A stretch of 64,000 nt of DNA from Gaetbulibacter_A aestuarii. Lineage in GTDB: Bacteria; Bacteroidota; Bacteroidia; Flavobacteriales; Flavobacteriaceae. Shown in pieces: positions 54,844 through 61,268 of the stretch (positions are counted from its first letter, which is position 1; the number at the start of each line of letters is the position of its first letter). A program made the position numbers and the translations under genes. Location of the stretch: assembly GCF_039537665.1 (NCBI RefSeq), contig NZ_BAABAY010000001.1:744001-808000 (forward strand), written 5' to 3'. Below the pieces are notes generated by a model. That model made no database searches. It worked only from the letters and a program-made list of their open reading frames with translations, and was not told the DNA's origin.

Positions 54844-56928
54844 ATGTCACAGAGCGCATTTCCGGGAAAATTTCTAGACGAAGCCAAGGTTTTGATATCG
54901 GAGCATATGTCGAATGAACTATTCGGCGTTTCTGAGTTGGCCGCCCTGATGCACATGAGTCGCTCGAGTTTACTGAGGAAGATCAAAAAGGAAACCGGTG
55001 TTTCCGCCAGCCAATTCATTCGAAATTTACGCCTTGAAAAAGCTAAAGAACTTTTAAAGGAAACCGAACTTGGCGTTTCTGAAATATCCTATGAAGTTGG
55101 CTTTGGGAACAACTCCTATTTTATAAAATGTTTTAAAGCACGTTATGGCTTTCCTCCGGGAGAAGCAAGAAAACAATTCCTTGAACAGGAAATCATGGAG
55201 ACACCGGAAATTACCGCTATTCAGGCCAAAAACTTTTTAAAGCGTTATAAATTACCTTTTGCTGCAATGGCGGTAATTGCAGCCGTTGTTGCGGTGATCC
55301 TGTTGCTAAAAAAGCCTGCTCAGAATTCAATTCAAGCACAACCTGATTTCAAAAATGCGATAGCTGTTTTACCGTTTAAAAATATGAGTAATGACTCCAC
55401 GAACCTGTATTTTGTTAATGGTTTAATGGAATCGGCCTTGGGAAATCTTCAAAAAATAAAGGATCTGCGTGTAATCAGCAGAACTTCAGTAGAGAAGTAT
55501 AGACACACCAATAAGACCATTGCAGAAATAGCTAAAGAACTTCATGTGAATTATGTGGTTGAAGGTAGCGGACAACGCGATGGCAACCAGGTACTATTAC
55601 ACATTCAGCTTATAGATGCCTCCAATGATACACCGATCTGGGCTGAGCAGTACAACCATAAGATCGTAGATATTTTCTCCTTACAAAATGCTGTTGCGAA
55701 AAAAATTGCCGATGCCATTGAAGCCAAAGTTACACCTGCCGAGTTGGAGCAGATCGAGAAAAAACCAACAGATAACCTGAAGGCCTATGATTTTTACTTG
55801 CAGGCCCTGATTCCTTTTCAAGAAGAAACCAAAGCCGGTTTGGAAAAGGCGATTCCATTATTTAAAAAAGCAATTGAGAACGATCCTAAATTCGCTTTGG
55901 CCTATTCCAAATTAGCCATAGCATATTATTTTCTGGATATTTATCAAAATGAAAAGCGCTATACCGAGATCATAAATAATTATGCAGATAAAGCCCTGTT
56001 GTACGATCCTAAATCGGCAGAAAGTCTCATATCAAAAGCCTTGTATTATATGCAGATTCAGGATTATCGTTTAGCTATTCCTCATTTAGAAAAAGCTTTA
56101 GAGTACAACCCTAATTCGTCGGCGGTTATTCAGATCTTGTCAGACCTATATGCCAGGGTGATTCCGGATACTCGTGAGTATTTAAAATACGCATTGAAGG
56201 GGCTGCAGCTTGATATTGAGGCTAATGATTCGGTAGAAAAAAGTTTCATTTATCTTCATTTAAGTAATGCCTTTATACAAAATGGATTTACCACTCAAGC
56301 TTCTGAATACATTGACAAATCTCTGGAGTATAATCCTGAAAATTATTATGCCCCTTATTTAAAGGTTTTTATTCAATATGCCCAAAACCAAAATTTAGAC
56401 CAGACCAGAAAGGCTTTAATTACTGAATGGAAAAAGGACACAACCCGATTGGATATTATGCAGGAAATCGGGAAGTTCTATTATTTTCAGGAAGATTATG
56501 ATAGCGCCTATTATTATTACCACAAATTCATAAGCGTTAAAACAGCACAAAACCTTAATATTTATCCGCAAGAAAATTTAAAGATCGGAATCGTTTATGA
56601 CGCCTTGGGATTTCATGAGGAGGCCAAAGATTTTTATCAGGCTTATGCCAGCTACTGTAAGAACGATATTTCTATTTATAAACCGGCAAGTTTAGCCATG
56701 TGGTATCTTCATGAAAATAAATCGAAGTTAGCCCTGGAATCCTTGAGGTCGTTTTCGAATAACCAAAATTATCAGTATTGGATATTGTTGTTTTTGGAGA
56801 AGGATCCCTTGATGAAAAAAATAAAAGGAGATCCCGGCTATAACGCCGTAATGCAAAGGATTAAGGAGCGATTTTGGGACAACCATGATGCTTTAGAAAA
56901 AACGCTGAAGGAAAAAGGGTTGATATAA
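54844..56928 (+). CDS. Membrane-bound AraC-type regulator with TolB-like and TPR domains
   Basis: The 694-residue protein has an N-terminal AraC-type double HTH (about 15-112, with SVYLL-type helices FGVSELAALMHMSRSSLLRK and GVSEISYEVGFGNNSYFIKC). One membrane helix follows at about 138-158, then a FlgO/TolB-like domain (about 170-290, IAVLPFKNMSNDSTNLYF then YVVEGSGQRDGNQVLLHIQL), and a run of TPR repeats to the C-terminus (about 310-680). The sensor part would sit in the periplasm while the DNA-binding part is cytoplasmic, a one-component transmembrane design. It is divergent from the ankyrin/acyltransferase operon, with direct repeats in between. Confidence 0.9.
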   Translation: MSQSAFPGKFLDEAKVLISEHMSNELFGVSELAALMHMSRSSLLRKIKKETGVSASQFIRNLRLEKAKELLKETELGVSEISYEVGFGNNSYFIKCFKARYGFPPGEARKQFLEQEIMETPEITAIQAKNFLKRYKLPFAAMAVIAAVVAVILLLKKPAQNSIQAQPDFKNAIAVLPFKNMSNDSTNLYFVNGLMESALGNLQKIKDLRVISRTSVEKYRHTNKTIAEIAKELHVNYVVEGSGQRDGNQVLLHIQLIDASNDTPIWAEQYNHKIVDIFSLQNAVAKKIADAIEAKVTPAELEQIEKKPTDNLKAYDFYLQALIPFQEETKAGLEKAIPLFKKAIENDPKFALAYSKLAIAYYFLDIYQNEKRYTEIINNYADKALLYDPKSAESLISKALYYMQIQDYRLAIPHLEKALEYNPNSSAVIQILSDLYARVIPDTREYLKYALKGLQLDIEANDSVEKSFIYLHLSNAFIQNGFTTQASEYIDKSLEYNPENYYAPYLKVFIQYAQNQNLDQTRKALITEWKKDTTRLDIMQEIGKFYYFQEDYDSAYYYYHKFISVKTAQNLNIYPQENLKIGIVYDALGFHEEAKDFYQAYASYCKNDISIYKPASLAMWYLHENKSKLALESLRSFSNNQNYQYWILLFLEKDPLMKKIKGDPGYNAVMQRIKERFWDNHDALEKTLKEKGLI

Positions 56929-56963
56929 AAATAGAAACAAAGTTCTTTCTACCTCCGGCAGGC

Positions 56964-57050
56964 CTTCGTAGCGCTCCGTTTGAATGACCGTAGAGCATCG
57001 TTTTTTGTGATGTCATTCAGAGTGAAATGGAAAATGAAACGAAGCATCTT
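56964..57050. repeat. GTCATT-type repeat fragments downstream of the AraC-TPR gene
   Basis: A right half-element ending GTTTGAATGAC (56978-56988) is followed, after a 23-base spacer, by a left half-element beginning GTCATTCAGAGTGAAATG (57012-57050). Both match the halves of the complete copy at 57613-57700. The preceding CCTCCGGCAGGCC belongs to the same right half. Confidence 0.65.
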
Positions 57051-57095
57051 CATCCGTAAATTTCAGCAATCAAAAATTCCAAGCACAAGAGGCTG

Positions 57096-57518
57096 TTATT
57101 TATAAAAATGATCCTCATCCACTTTGATCGTGGTCAGCTCCACCGTATGACCGTCCGGATCTTTGGTGTATATTGAATCGAAATAAATATGATCTTGAAT
57201 ACTAAAATCTAAATTCAACTCCTGATAGTGCTTTTTGGCTTTTTCAAAATTGTCTTGGGTCACATTAAAAGCAAAGTGATCGATTTTAATATTTTTTGAC
57301 GATGGTTTGAGTTCCGGGTCTTTCAGATTTGCGGGGAACAAGGCCAGCCCTGATTTTCCAGACAGCATAAAAACAGGAAAGTCTCCCCATTCCGGAAGTT
57401 GATAACGTTTTAGCCCCAGAACAGTTTCATACCAGGTTGCGGAAGTTTCCAAATCTGCTACCCGAATGGCTACGTGGTCTAAAAAGCGAATGTCAATATT
57501 GTTTTTTGATTCCGACAT
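57096..57518 (-). CDS. VOC family (glyoxalase/bleomycin-resistance-like) protein
   Basis: The 140-residue single-domain VOC protein starts with LDHVAIRVADLETSATWYE, has a central HFAFNVTQDNF strand and ends in YFDSIYTKDPDGHTVEL. The metal-site residues H (N-terminal), H (HFAF) and E (VEL) are all present, so an active metalloenzyme is plausible; the substrate is unknown. It is flanked on both sides by GTCATT repeat fragments (56964-57050 and 57613-57700), unlike its neighbours. Confidence 0.85.
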   Translation of the reverse strand: MSESKNNIDIRFLDHVAIRVADLETSATWYETVLGLKRYQLPEWGDFPVFMLSGKSGLALFPANLKDPELKPSSKNIKIDHFAFNVTQDNFEKAKKHYQELNLDFSIQDHIYFDSIYTKDPDGHTVELTTIKVDEDHFYK

Positions 57519-57833
57519 TGTAATTTAATTGCTATCACCAAGATAGTGATTTTTGAGATTTATCAGTCACTTCGTTCCTTCTGTATGAAAGAGTTACTAC
57601 GTTTGTTGTGGTGTCATTCAGAGCGAAATGCAATGAAGCGAAGCATCTCCGTACTTTTATTAGATTAGATTCTTCCTCCGCTGCGCTTCGTTTGAATGAC
57701 AGTAAAGTCTTGTTTATTACAGCAGCCCACAAGAGGGATTGCAGCGGCAGCTTTTGTAAAATTTCAATCTATGATTTTACAAAACTATAGCAGAAAGCCC
57801 GGTGACCGCCCGAGCGGGCACTTGCCCAAATAA
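57519..57833. other. 315-bp intergenic region with a repeat element and a GC palindrome
   Basis: Apart from the GTCATT element at 57613-57700, there is a GC-rich palindrome GCCCGAGCGGGC at 57808-57819, just downstream of the permease stop codon. It has no T-run, so it is not a typical terminator. No gene is supported; the short frames here run through the repeat. Confidence 0.55.
57613..57700. repeat. Complete GTCATT/AATGAC inverted-repeat element (88 bp)
   Basis: It begins GTCATTCAGAGCGAAATG and ends CTTCGTTTGAATGAC, with inner ends reading AAGCATCT and its approximate inverse AGATTCTTCC. This is the same plan as the elements at 52739-52913 (outer GTCATT ends, GAAGCGAAG arms, inner AATCT-like ends). 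It has no coding capacity and looks like a MITE or REP-type dispersed element. Confidence 0.75.
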
Positions 57834-59042
57834 TTATTGATTTGTGGCCACTAAAGCCTTTGAAATTCGTACCGATGCGATCTTGGAAGCGATAACGCCC
57901 AGCGCTATGATAGTGCTCAAGACGATAAAAATATTTTCGATTTTGATGTTTACCGGATAAGGCAGACTGGGTGTGATCATGACCATACTGAAGCGTTGTT
58001 GCAGCAGGATAAGGATAAGCGCCAGCAGGAGCCCGAGGGTCCCTCCGATAATACTCATGAGACTGCCTTGTAAAAAGAAAATACGCCGGATATTCTTTAC
58101 TGTGGCGCCTAAATTAAAGAGGGTGTTGAGACTTTTCTTTTTGTCGAGCATCATCATGATGAGTGAGCCGATGATATTGAAAAATGCAATGATTAATACC
58201 AGTGTGAAAATGAGGTATACCACCAGGTTTTCAGTGTTGAGCATTTTGTAAAGGGCATCATTGAGCTGCGCCCGATTTTTAATGATCACCTGATTGCCAA
58301 GGATGGTTTTAAGTTGTTGTTTCACGGTGTCTTCATCGGCTGTTGAAGCGAGTTGGAATTCGATACCGCTGATCTGGTTGGGTTTGTAATTGAGTAATTT
58401 TTGCGTGAGTGGCAGGGAGGCAAACACATAAGAATCGTCGTAATTATCGTTAATGGCAAAGATGCCTACATTTTGCGTACGCACCGTGCTGAAGGCGTTT
58501 CGTGTGGATGTGATTTGTCCGGTGCCGGGTTTGGGTACGTAAACATCGACAGGTTTGGTATAATCGAGTACGCCCATAGATAGATTGTTGGAAATACCCC
58601 AGCCCACCACGATCTGGTCTGTTTTCGGTTCGAGCCAGTTGCCGTATTCGATCACCGAATCGATGGCCACAACATTTGAGAAATTTTCGTCGACGCCCTT
58701 TATTTTAGCGAGATAATTTTTTTTGTCGTAGTTAAGGACCACGCGCTCTTCAATGATCTTACTGTATTGAGCCACATCTTTAAGGGTGTCGAGCGCCTGG
58801 AGTTGTTCGTTGCTTATAAAAAAGGATTTTCCGGTAGCGGTTTCTGCTTTGAGATCGGGATCGACCACGCTGGTAAATTTCAGTGTAAAATCTTTAAGTC
58901 CGGCGAAACCCGAGAGTACGATAAACAGGGAGGCGGCGCCCAGAATGATTCCCGTGATGGCAATGTAGGTCATCACATTAATAGCGTTGTTACTACTTTT
59001 GGAGCGTAGGTAACGTTTGGCGATGTAATAGGATACATTCAT
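57834..59042 (-). CDS. LolC/LolE-type ABC transporter permease (FtsX family)
   Basis: The 402-residue protein has the MacB/FtsX layout. There is one N-terminal helix (about 20-45, YIAITGIILGAASLFIVLSG), a large periplasmic domain (about 45-265) and three C-terminal helices (about 270-400). In Bacteroidota this lipoprotein-releasing-type permease commonly follows rbfA, as here (59 bases downstream of the rbfA stop). No ATPase (LolD) is adjacent; it must be encoded elsewhere. It probably moves lipoproteins from the inner membrane toward the outer membrane. Confidence 0.9.
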   Translation of the reverse strand: MNVSYYIAKRYLRSKSSNNAINVMTYIAITGIILGAASLFIVLSGFAGLKDFTLKFTSVVDPDLKAETATGKSFFISNEQLQALDTLKDVAQYSKIIEERVVLNYDKKNYLAKIKGVDENFSNVVAIDSVIEYGNWLEPKTDQIVVGWGISNNLSMGVLDYTKPVDVYVPKPGTGQITSTRNAFSTVRTQNVGIFAINDNYDDSYVFASLPLTQKLLNYKPNQISGIEFQLASTADEDTVKQQLKTILGNQVIIKNRAQLNDALYKMLNTENLVVYLIFTLVLIIAFFNIIGSLIMMMLDKKKSLNTLFNLGATVKNIRRIFFLQGSLMSIIGGTLGLLLALILILLQQRFSMVMITPSLPYPVNIKIENIFIVLSTIIALGVIASKIASVRISKALVATNQ

Positions 59043-59101
59043 GGCCTAAAGATAACAAAAGCCTGCCTATTGCAAGCGGCTGGAAATGGGATTTTACCGA
59101 C

Positions 59102-59497
59102 TTAAGATTTTTTGCGTTTGTCGAGGAGGTTGGGATCTTTAAGCGGATCCTCTTTTCCTTTCAGAGACTGCTCGATACGATCGATATACTCCAGGGAGTC
59201 GTCTATAAAGAATTCGAGCTGTGGCATACGGCGTAGTTGATGTTTGGTGCGTTGTGCCAGTTCGTGGCGAATTTGCGACCCGTTATCACGGATGCCTTTT
59301 ATGAGCTCTTTGGCTTTATCGTTTGGGAAGATGCTCAGGTAGGCCTTGGCAACAGACAGATCAACGGTAACATGTACTTTGGTTACCGAAATGAGTACGC
59401 CACGCATCCCACCCTGAGTGGCGGCATTTTGAAGCACCTCTGCGAGATCCTGTTGCAGGACACCGGCTATTTTTTTTTGTCTTTGACTTTCTTCCAA
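59102..59497 (-). CDS. rbfA: Ribosome-binding factor A, TTG start
   Basis: RbfA is a KH-type 30S assembly factor required for 16S 5'-end maturation. The product is 131 residues; landmarks are SQRQKKIAGVLQQDLAEVL at the N-terminus and RHELAQRTKHQLRRMPQLEF in the KH core. I chose TTG at 59497 because an exact -7 box (TACTTTTG, 59537-59544) overlaps the only longer in-frame start (TTG at 59539), which therefore cannot be translated from this promoter. The LolC/E permease gene follows in the same operon. Confidence 0.92.
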   Translation of the reverse strand: MEESQRQKKIAGVLQQDLAEVLQNAATQGGMRGVLISVTKVHVTVDLSVAKAYLSIFPNDKAKELIKGIRDNGSQIRHELAQRTKHQLRRMPQLEFFIDDSLEYIDRIEQSLKGKEDPLKDPNLLDKRKKS

Positions 59498-59536
59498 GGG
59501 TATTAATTGTTTTAAAGGTGTAAAAAAGCACCGCTG

Positions 59537-59544
59537 CAAAAGTA
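59537..59544 (-). promoter_or_regulatory. -7 box of rbfA (TACTTTTG)
   Basis: This exact TAnnTTTG match on the minus strand lies 39 bases before the chosen TTG start. It is divergent from the mce promoter at 59565-59572. Confidence 0.65.
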
Positions 59545-59564
59545 CGGATATTTAAAGATTATCT

Positions 59565-59572
59565 TAGTTTTG
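59565..59572 (+). promoter_or_regulatory. -7 box of mce (TAGTTTTG)
   Basis: This exact TAnnTTTG match lies 37 bases before the mce ATG, back to back with the rbfA promoter. Confidence 0.55.
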
Positions 59573-59609
59573 AGCTACAAATTTTATATCTTTCTTGAAA
59601 CAGAGGCCT

Positions 59610-60014
59610 ATGAAAAAAATAGAACATATCGGGATCGCGGTGAAAAATATGGACGACTCTAACAGCTTGTTTAGCAAACTGTTCGGTGCCCCGGAATATA
59701 AAACCGAAACCGTAGAAAGCGAAGGTGTAAAAACCGCGTTTTTTAAGTGCGGACCCAACAAAATAGAATTGTTGGAAGCCACCAACCCAGACAGCCCGAT
59801 TGCGAAATTTATAGCAAAGAAAGGCGAAGGCATTCATCATATTGCCTTTGATGTAGACGATATTGAAGCCGAAATAAAACGCTTAAAAGCAGAAGGTTTT
59901 GTGGTGTTGAACGATACCCCCAAACCCGGCGCCGATAATAAGCTGGTAGCCTTTTTACATCCGAAGAGCACCAATGGTGTTTTGATCGAATTATGCCAGG
60001 AGCGACCAGCCTAA
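59610..60014 (+). CDS. mce: Methylmalonyl-CoA epimerase
   Basis: This epimerase interconverts (R)- and (S)-methylmalonyl-CoA in propionate metabolism. The 134-residue VOC-fold protein starts MKKIEHIGIAVKNMDDS (metal His in EHIGIAV), has GEGIHHIAFDVDDIEAE (second His) and ends KSTNGVLIELCQ (Glu ligand). The ATG at 59610 matches the family start; the in-frame TTG at 59595 adds five non-conserved residues. No mutase gene is adjacent. Confidence 0.94.
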   Translation: MKKIEHIGIAVKNMDDSNSLFSKLFGAPEYKTETVESEGVKTAFFKCGPNKIELLEATNPDSPIAKFIAKKGEGIHHIAFDVDDIEAEIKRLKAEGFVVLNDTPKPGADNKLVAFLHPKSTNGVLIELCQERPA

Positions 60015-60042
60015 AGCCTTGGCGCAATAAGGCATGAAAAGG

Positions 60043-60074
60043 TTTGCAGTATTTTAAAAATAGTAGTAATATTG
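60043..60074 (+). promoter_or_regulatory. Candidate promoter of the interrupted tRNA / GIY-YIG / tRNA unit
   Basis: TTTG (60043-60046), a 20-base spacer and TAATATTG (60067-60074) give the best two-box Bacteroidota promoter in the window, with one mismatch in the -7 box. It lies 14 bases before the upstream half-tRNA, as expected for a tRNA promoter, and there is no comparable promoter directly before the intact tRNA. Confidence 0.5.
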
Positions 60075-60096
60075 CAGTCCGATTTCGGGTCCTATA

Positions 60097-60125
60097 CCTG
60101 CCTGCTTGGCAGCATGGCAGGCAGG
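60097..60125 (+). repeat. 29-bp hairpin insertion 1 in the tRNA remnant
   Basis: The insert starts CCTGCCTG and ends CAGGCAGG, giving a perfect 8-bp stem that can be extended inward by a C-G and a T-G pair. It shares its last ten bases (GGCAGGCAGG) and its length with insertion 2. It lies after tRNA position 9. Confidence 0.85.
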
Positions 60126-60138
60126 ACTCAGTTGGTTA

Positions 60139-60167
60139 ACCGCCTACCTGCCGGTAAGGCAGGCAGG
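60139..60167 (+). repeat. 29-bp hairpin insertion 2 in the tRNA remnant
   Basis: The insert contains CCTGCC, the loop GGTAA, then GGCAGG (6-bp perfect inner stem), extendable by CCT/AGG past one A-C mismatch. It lies after tRNA position 22 (end of the D loop). Confidence 0.85.
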
Positions 60168-60191
60168 GAGTATCTGACTAAACAAGGAAAC

Positions 60192-60449
60192 ATGTTTGTT
60201 TACGTTCTAATAAGTGAAAAAGATGGACGGTTTTATGTTGGAATGAGCTCTAATGTTGAAAAGAGGTTAAAAGAACATAATGCCGGAAGGACAAAAAGCA
60301 CCAAAGGGTATCGTCCCTGGAAATTATTTTTGTTCGAGACTTATGAAACGAGACAGGAAGCCAGAAAGCGTGAGAAGTATCTGAAAACAGGGTACGGGAA
60401 GCAATGGCTTAAAGAAAAATATAATCGGTCCTATAACTCAGTTGGTTAG
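60192..60449 (+). CDS. Small GIY-YIG endonuclease whose stop codon lies inside a tRNA gene
   Basis: The 85-residue product is a stand-alone GIY-YIG nuclease domain of the UPF0213/YhbQ-like type. The two-strand signature is FVYVLI...RFYVGMS (residues 2-18), then the catalytic arginine in VEKRLKEHNAGRT and the glutamate in EARKREKYLKTGYG (about 60-73). The ATG at 60192 follows AAGGAAAC; the frame is open further upstream only because it runs through the tRNA remnant and hairpins. The domain is complete by about residue 76. The final residues (SYNSVG) and the TAG stop are encoded by the first 23 bases of the intact tRNA. Homologues are structure-specific or homing-type DNA nucleases. Confidence 0.88.
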   Translation: MFVYVLISEKDGRFYVGMSSNVEKRLKEHNAGRTKSTKGYRPWKLFLFETYETRQEARKREKYLKTGYGKQWLKEKYNRSYNSVG

Positions 60450-60500
60450 AGTATCTGACTCATAATCAGAAAGTCCCTGGTTCGAGCCCAGGTGGGACCA
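60427..60500 (+). tRNA. tRNA with CAU anticodon (elongator Met, or Ile2 read by lysidine), CCA not encoded
   Basis: A full cloverleaf can be drawn. The acceptor stem is GGTCCTA/TGGGACC with one G-U pair, the anticodon stem TCTGA/TCAGA encloses the loop CTCATAA (CAU), the T arm contains GGTTCGAGCCC, and the discriminator is A. The anticodon stem lacks the three G-C pairs of initiator tRNA. Elongator Met and lysidine-modified Ile2 cannot be told apart by eye. The first 23 bases double as the end of the GIY-YIG gene. Confidence 0.95.
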
Positions 60501-60573
60501 CCTAAAACCCTGAAGAATAGTTTTCTTTGGGGTTTTTTATTTCCAAAACATAACGGGTTCAAAAAATCTAAAT

Positions 60574-60581
60574 TATATTTG
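60574..60581 (+). promoter_or_regulatory. -7 box of the XRE-DUF4870 gene (TATATTTG)
   Basis: This exact TAnnTTTG match lies 19 bases before the GTG start at 60600, supporting that start. Confidence 0.5.
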
Positions 60582-60599
60582 TTCAAACATTACTTTTTT

Positions 60600-61160
60600 G
60601 TGAGTGTTCTTAAATCCATAAGAGAAAAAGAAGGGTATACCCAGACTGATTTAGCGACTAAAACAGGTCTGTCCTTACGCACAATTCAGCGTTTAGAAAA
60701 CACCAATAAAATCCCTAAAGGGTATACTTTAAACGCTCTGGCAGAAGAGTTCCATATGGAGCCTTCGGCCTTACAGGCGCAATATCTCCACACAAAACGT
60801 TCTCGGGATTCTGAAATCTCAACGATCAAGATGATCAATTTATCAGCCTTTTCCTTTCTTGGTATTCCATTCGGAAATTTAATTCTGCCCATTATTATTT
60901 GGAGGAATAATCGGGATTCACAATTCGTTGATGAGGTAGGTCGACGCATTGTTAATTTTCAAATTTTGTTCACATTAATTTTATCCTTGTTACTCATTTT
61001 AATGCCCTTTACCGTTTCAAAACTATTTCCCGGTATCCCACTCGTATTGATTACAGCACTTATGGCCTATCTTTTTAATATCGTTGTGATCATTCGTACG
61101 GCTGTAAAGATCCAACACCAGGACTTTGATTTTTTAAACGTTTCTTTTCGTCTTATTTAG
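60600..61160 (+). CDS. XRE-family HTH protein with DUF4870-like membrane domain
   Basis: The 186-residue protein has an N-terminal Cro/C1-type HTH (about residues 5-60, with YTQTDLATKTGLSLRTIQRL). A DUF4870-like domain with three hydrophobic helices follows (about 80-180, with IPFGNLILPIIIWRNNRD). The start chosen is GTG at 60600; the open frame extends upstream into the tRNA at 60492, but that part is not protein-like. Membrane-bound HTH proteins of this kind are common in Bacteroidota; targets are unknown. Confidence 0.85.
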   Translation: MSVLKSIREKEGYTQTDLATKTGLSLRTIQRLENTNKIPKGYTLNALAEEFHMEPSALQAQYLHTKRSRDSEISTIKMINLSAFSFLGIPFGNLILPIIIWRNNRDSQFVDEVGRRIVNFQILFTLILSLLLILMPFTVSKLFPGIPLVLITALMAYLFNIVVIIRTAVKIQHQDFDFLNVSFRLI

Positions 61161-61268
61161 ACCTACAACTGAAATTGTCGTAAAAATGGCGGCATGAAAA
61201 CCCGCTGTATTACTGAGATTCCTTATTTCTTTGCCTCCGGAAATTAGTTATTCAAAATTTTATTTATC

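Larger units (their letters stand above)
60088..60179 (+). pseudogene. 5' half of a tRNA(CAU), broken by two hairpin insertions
   Basis: Three blocks, GGTCCTATA (60088-60096), ACTCAGTTGGTTA (60126-60138) and GAGTATCTGACT (60168-60179), are identical in order and sequence to the first 34 bases of the intact tRNA at 60427. Between them are two 29-base GC-rich inserts. The copy ends right before the CAT anticodon; no 3' half follows. It cannot fold into a tRNA. Confidence 0.9.

Noticed and set aside
57535..57790. Short frames on both strands next to the VOC gene
   Set aside because: They run through the GTCATT repeat element and owe their length to its base composition.
59498..59539. Longer RbfA starting at 59539
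   Set aside because: That start is a TTG inside the TACTTTTG promoter box and adds non-conserved residues.
60072..60191. N-terminal extension of the GIY-YIG reading frame
   Set aside because: The extra 40 codons translate the tRNA remnant and the two hairpins; the GIY-YIG domain begins at the ATG at 60192.
60427..60500. Initiator tRNA-Met
   Set aside because: The anticodon stem is TCTGA/TCAGA without the three G-C pairs of initiator tRNA, and the acceptor end is fully paired.
60492..60599. Longer XRE protein starting inside the tRNA
   Set aside because: The first 36 codons come from the tRNA 3' end and its flank and are not protein-like; the -7 box at 60574-60581 supports the GTG at 60600.
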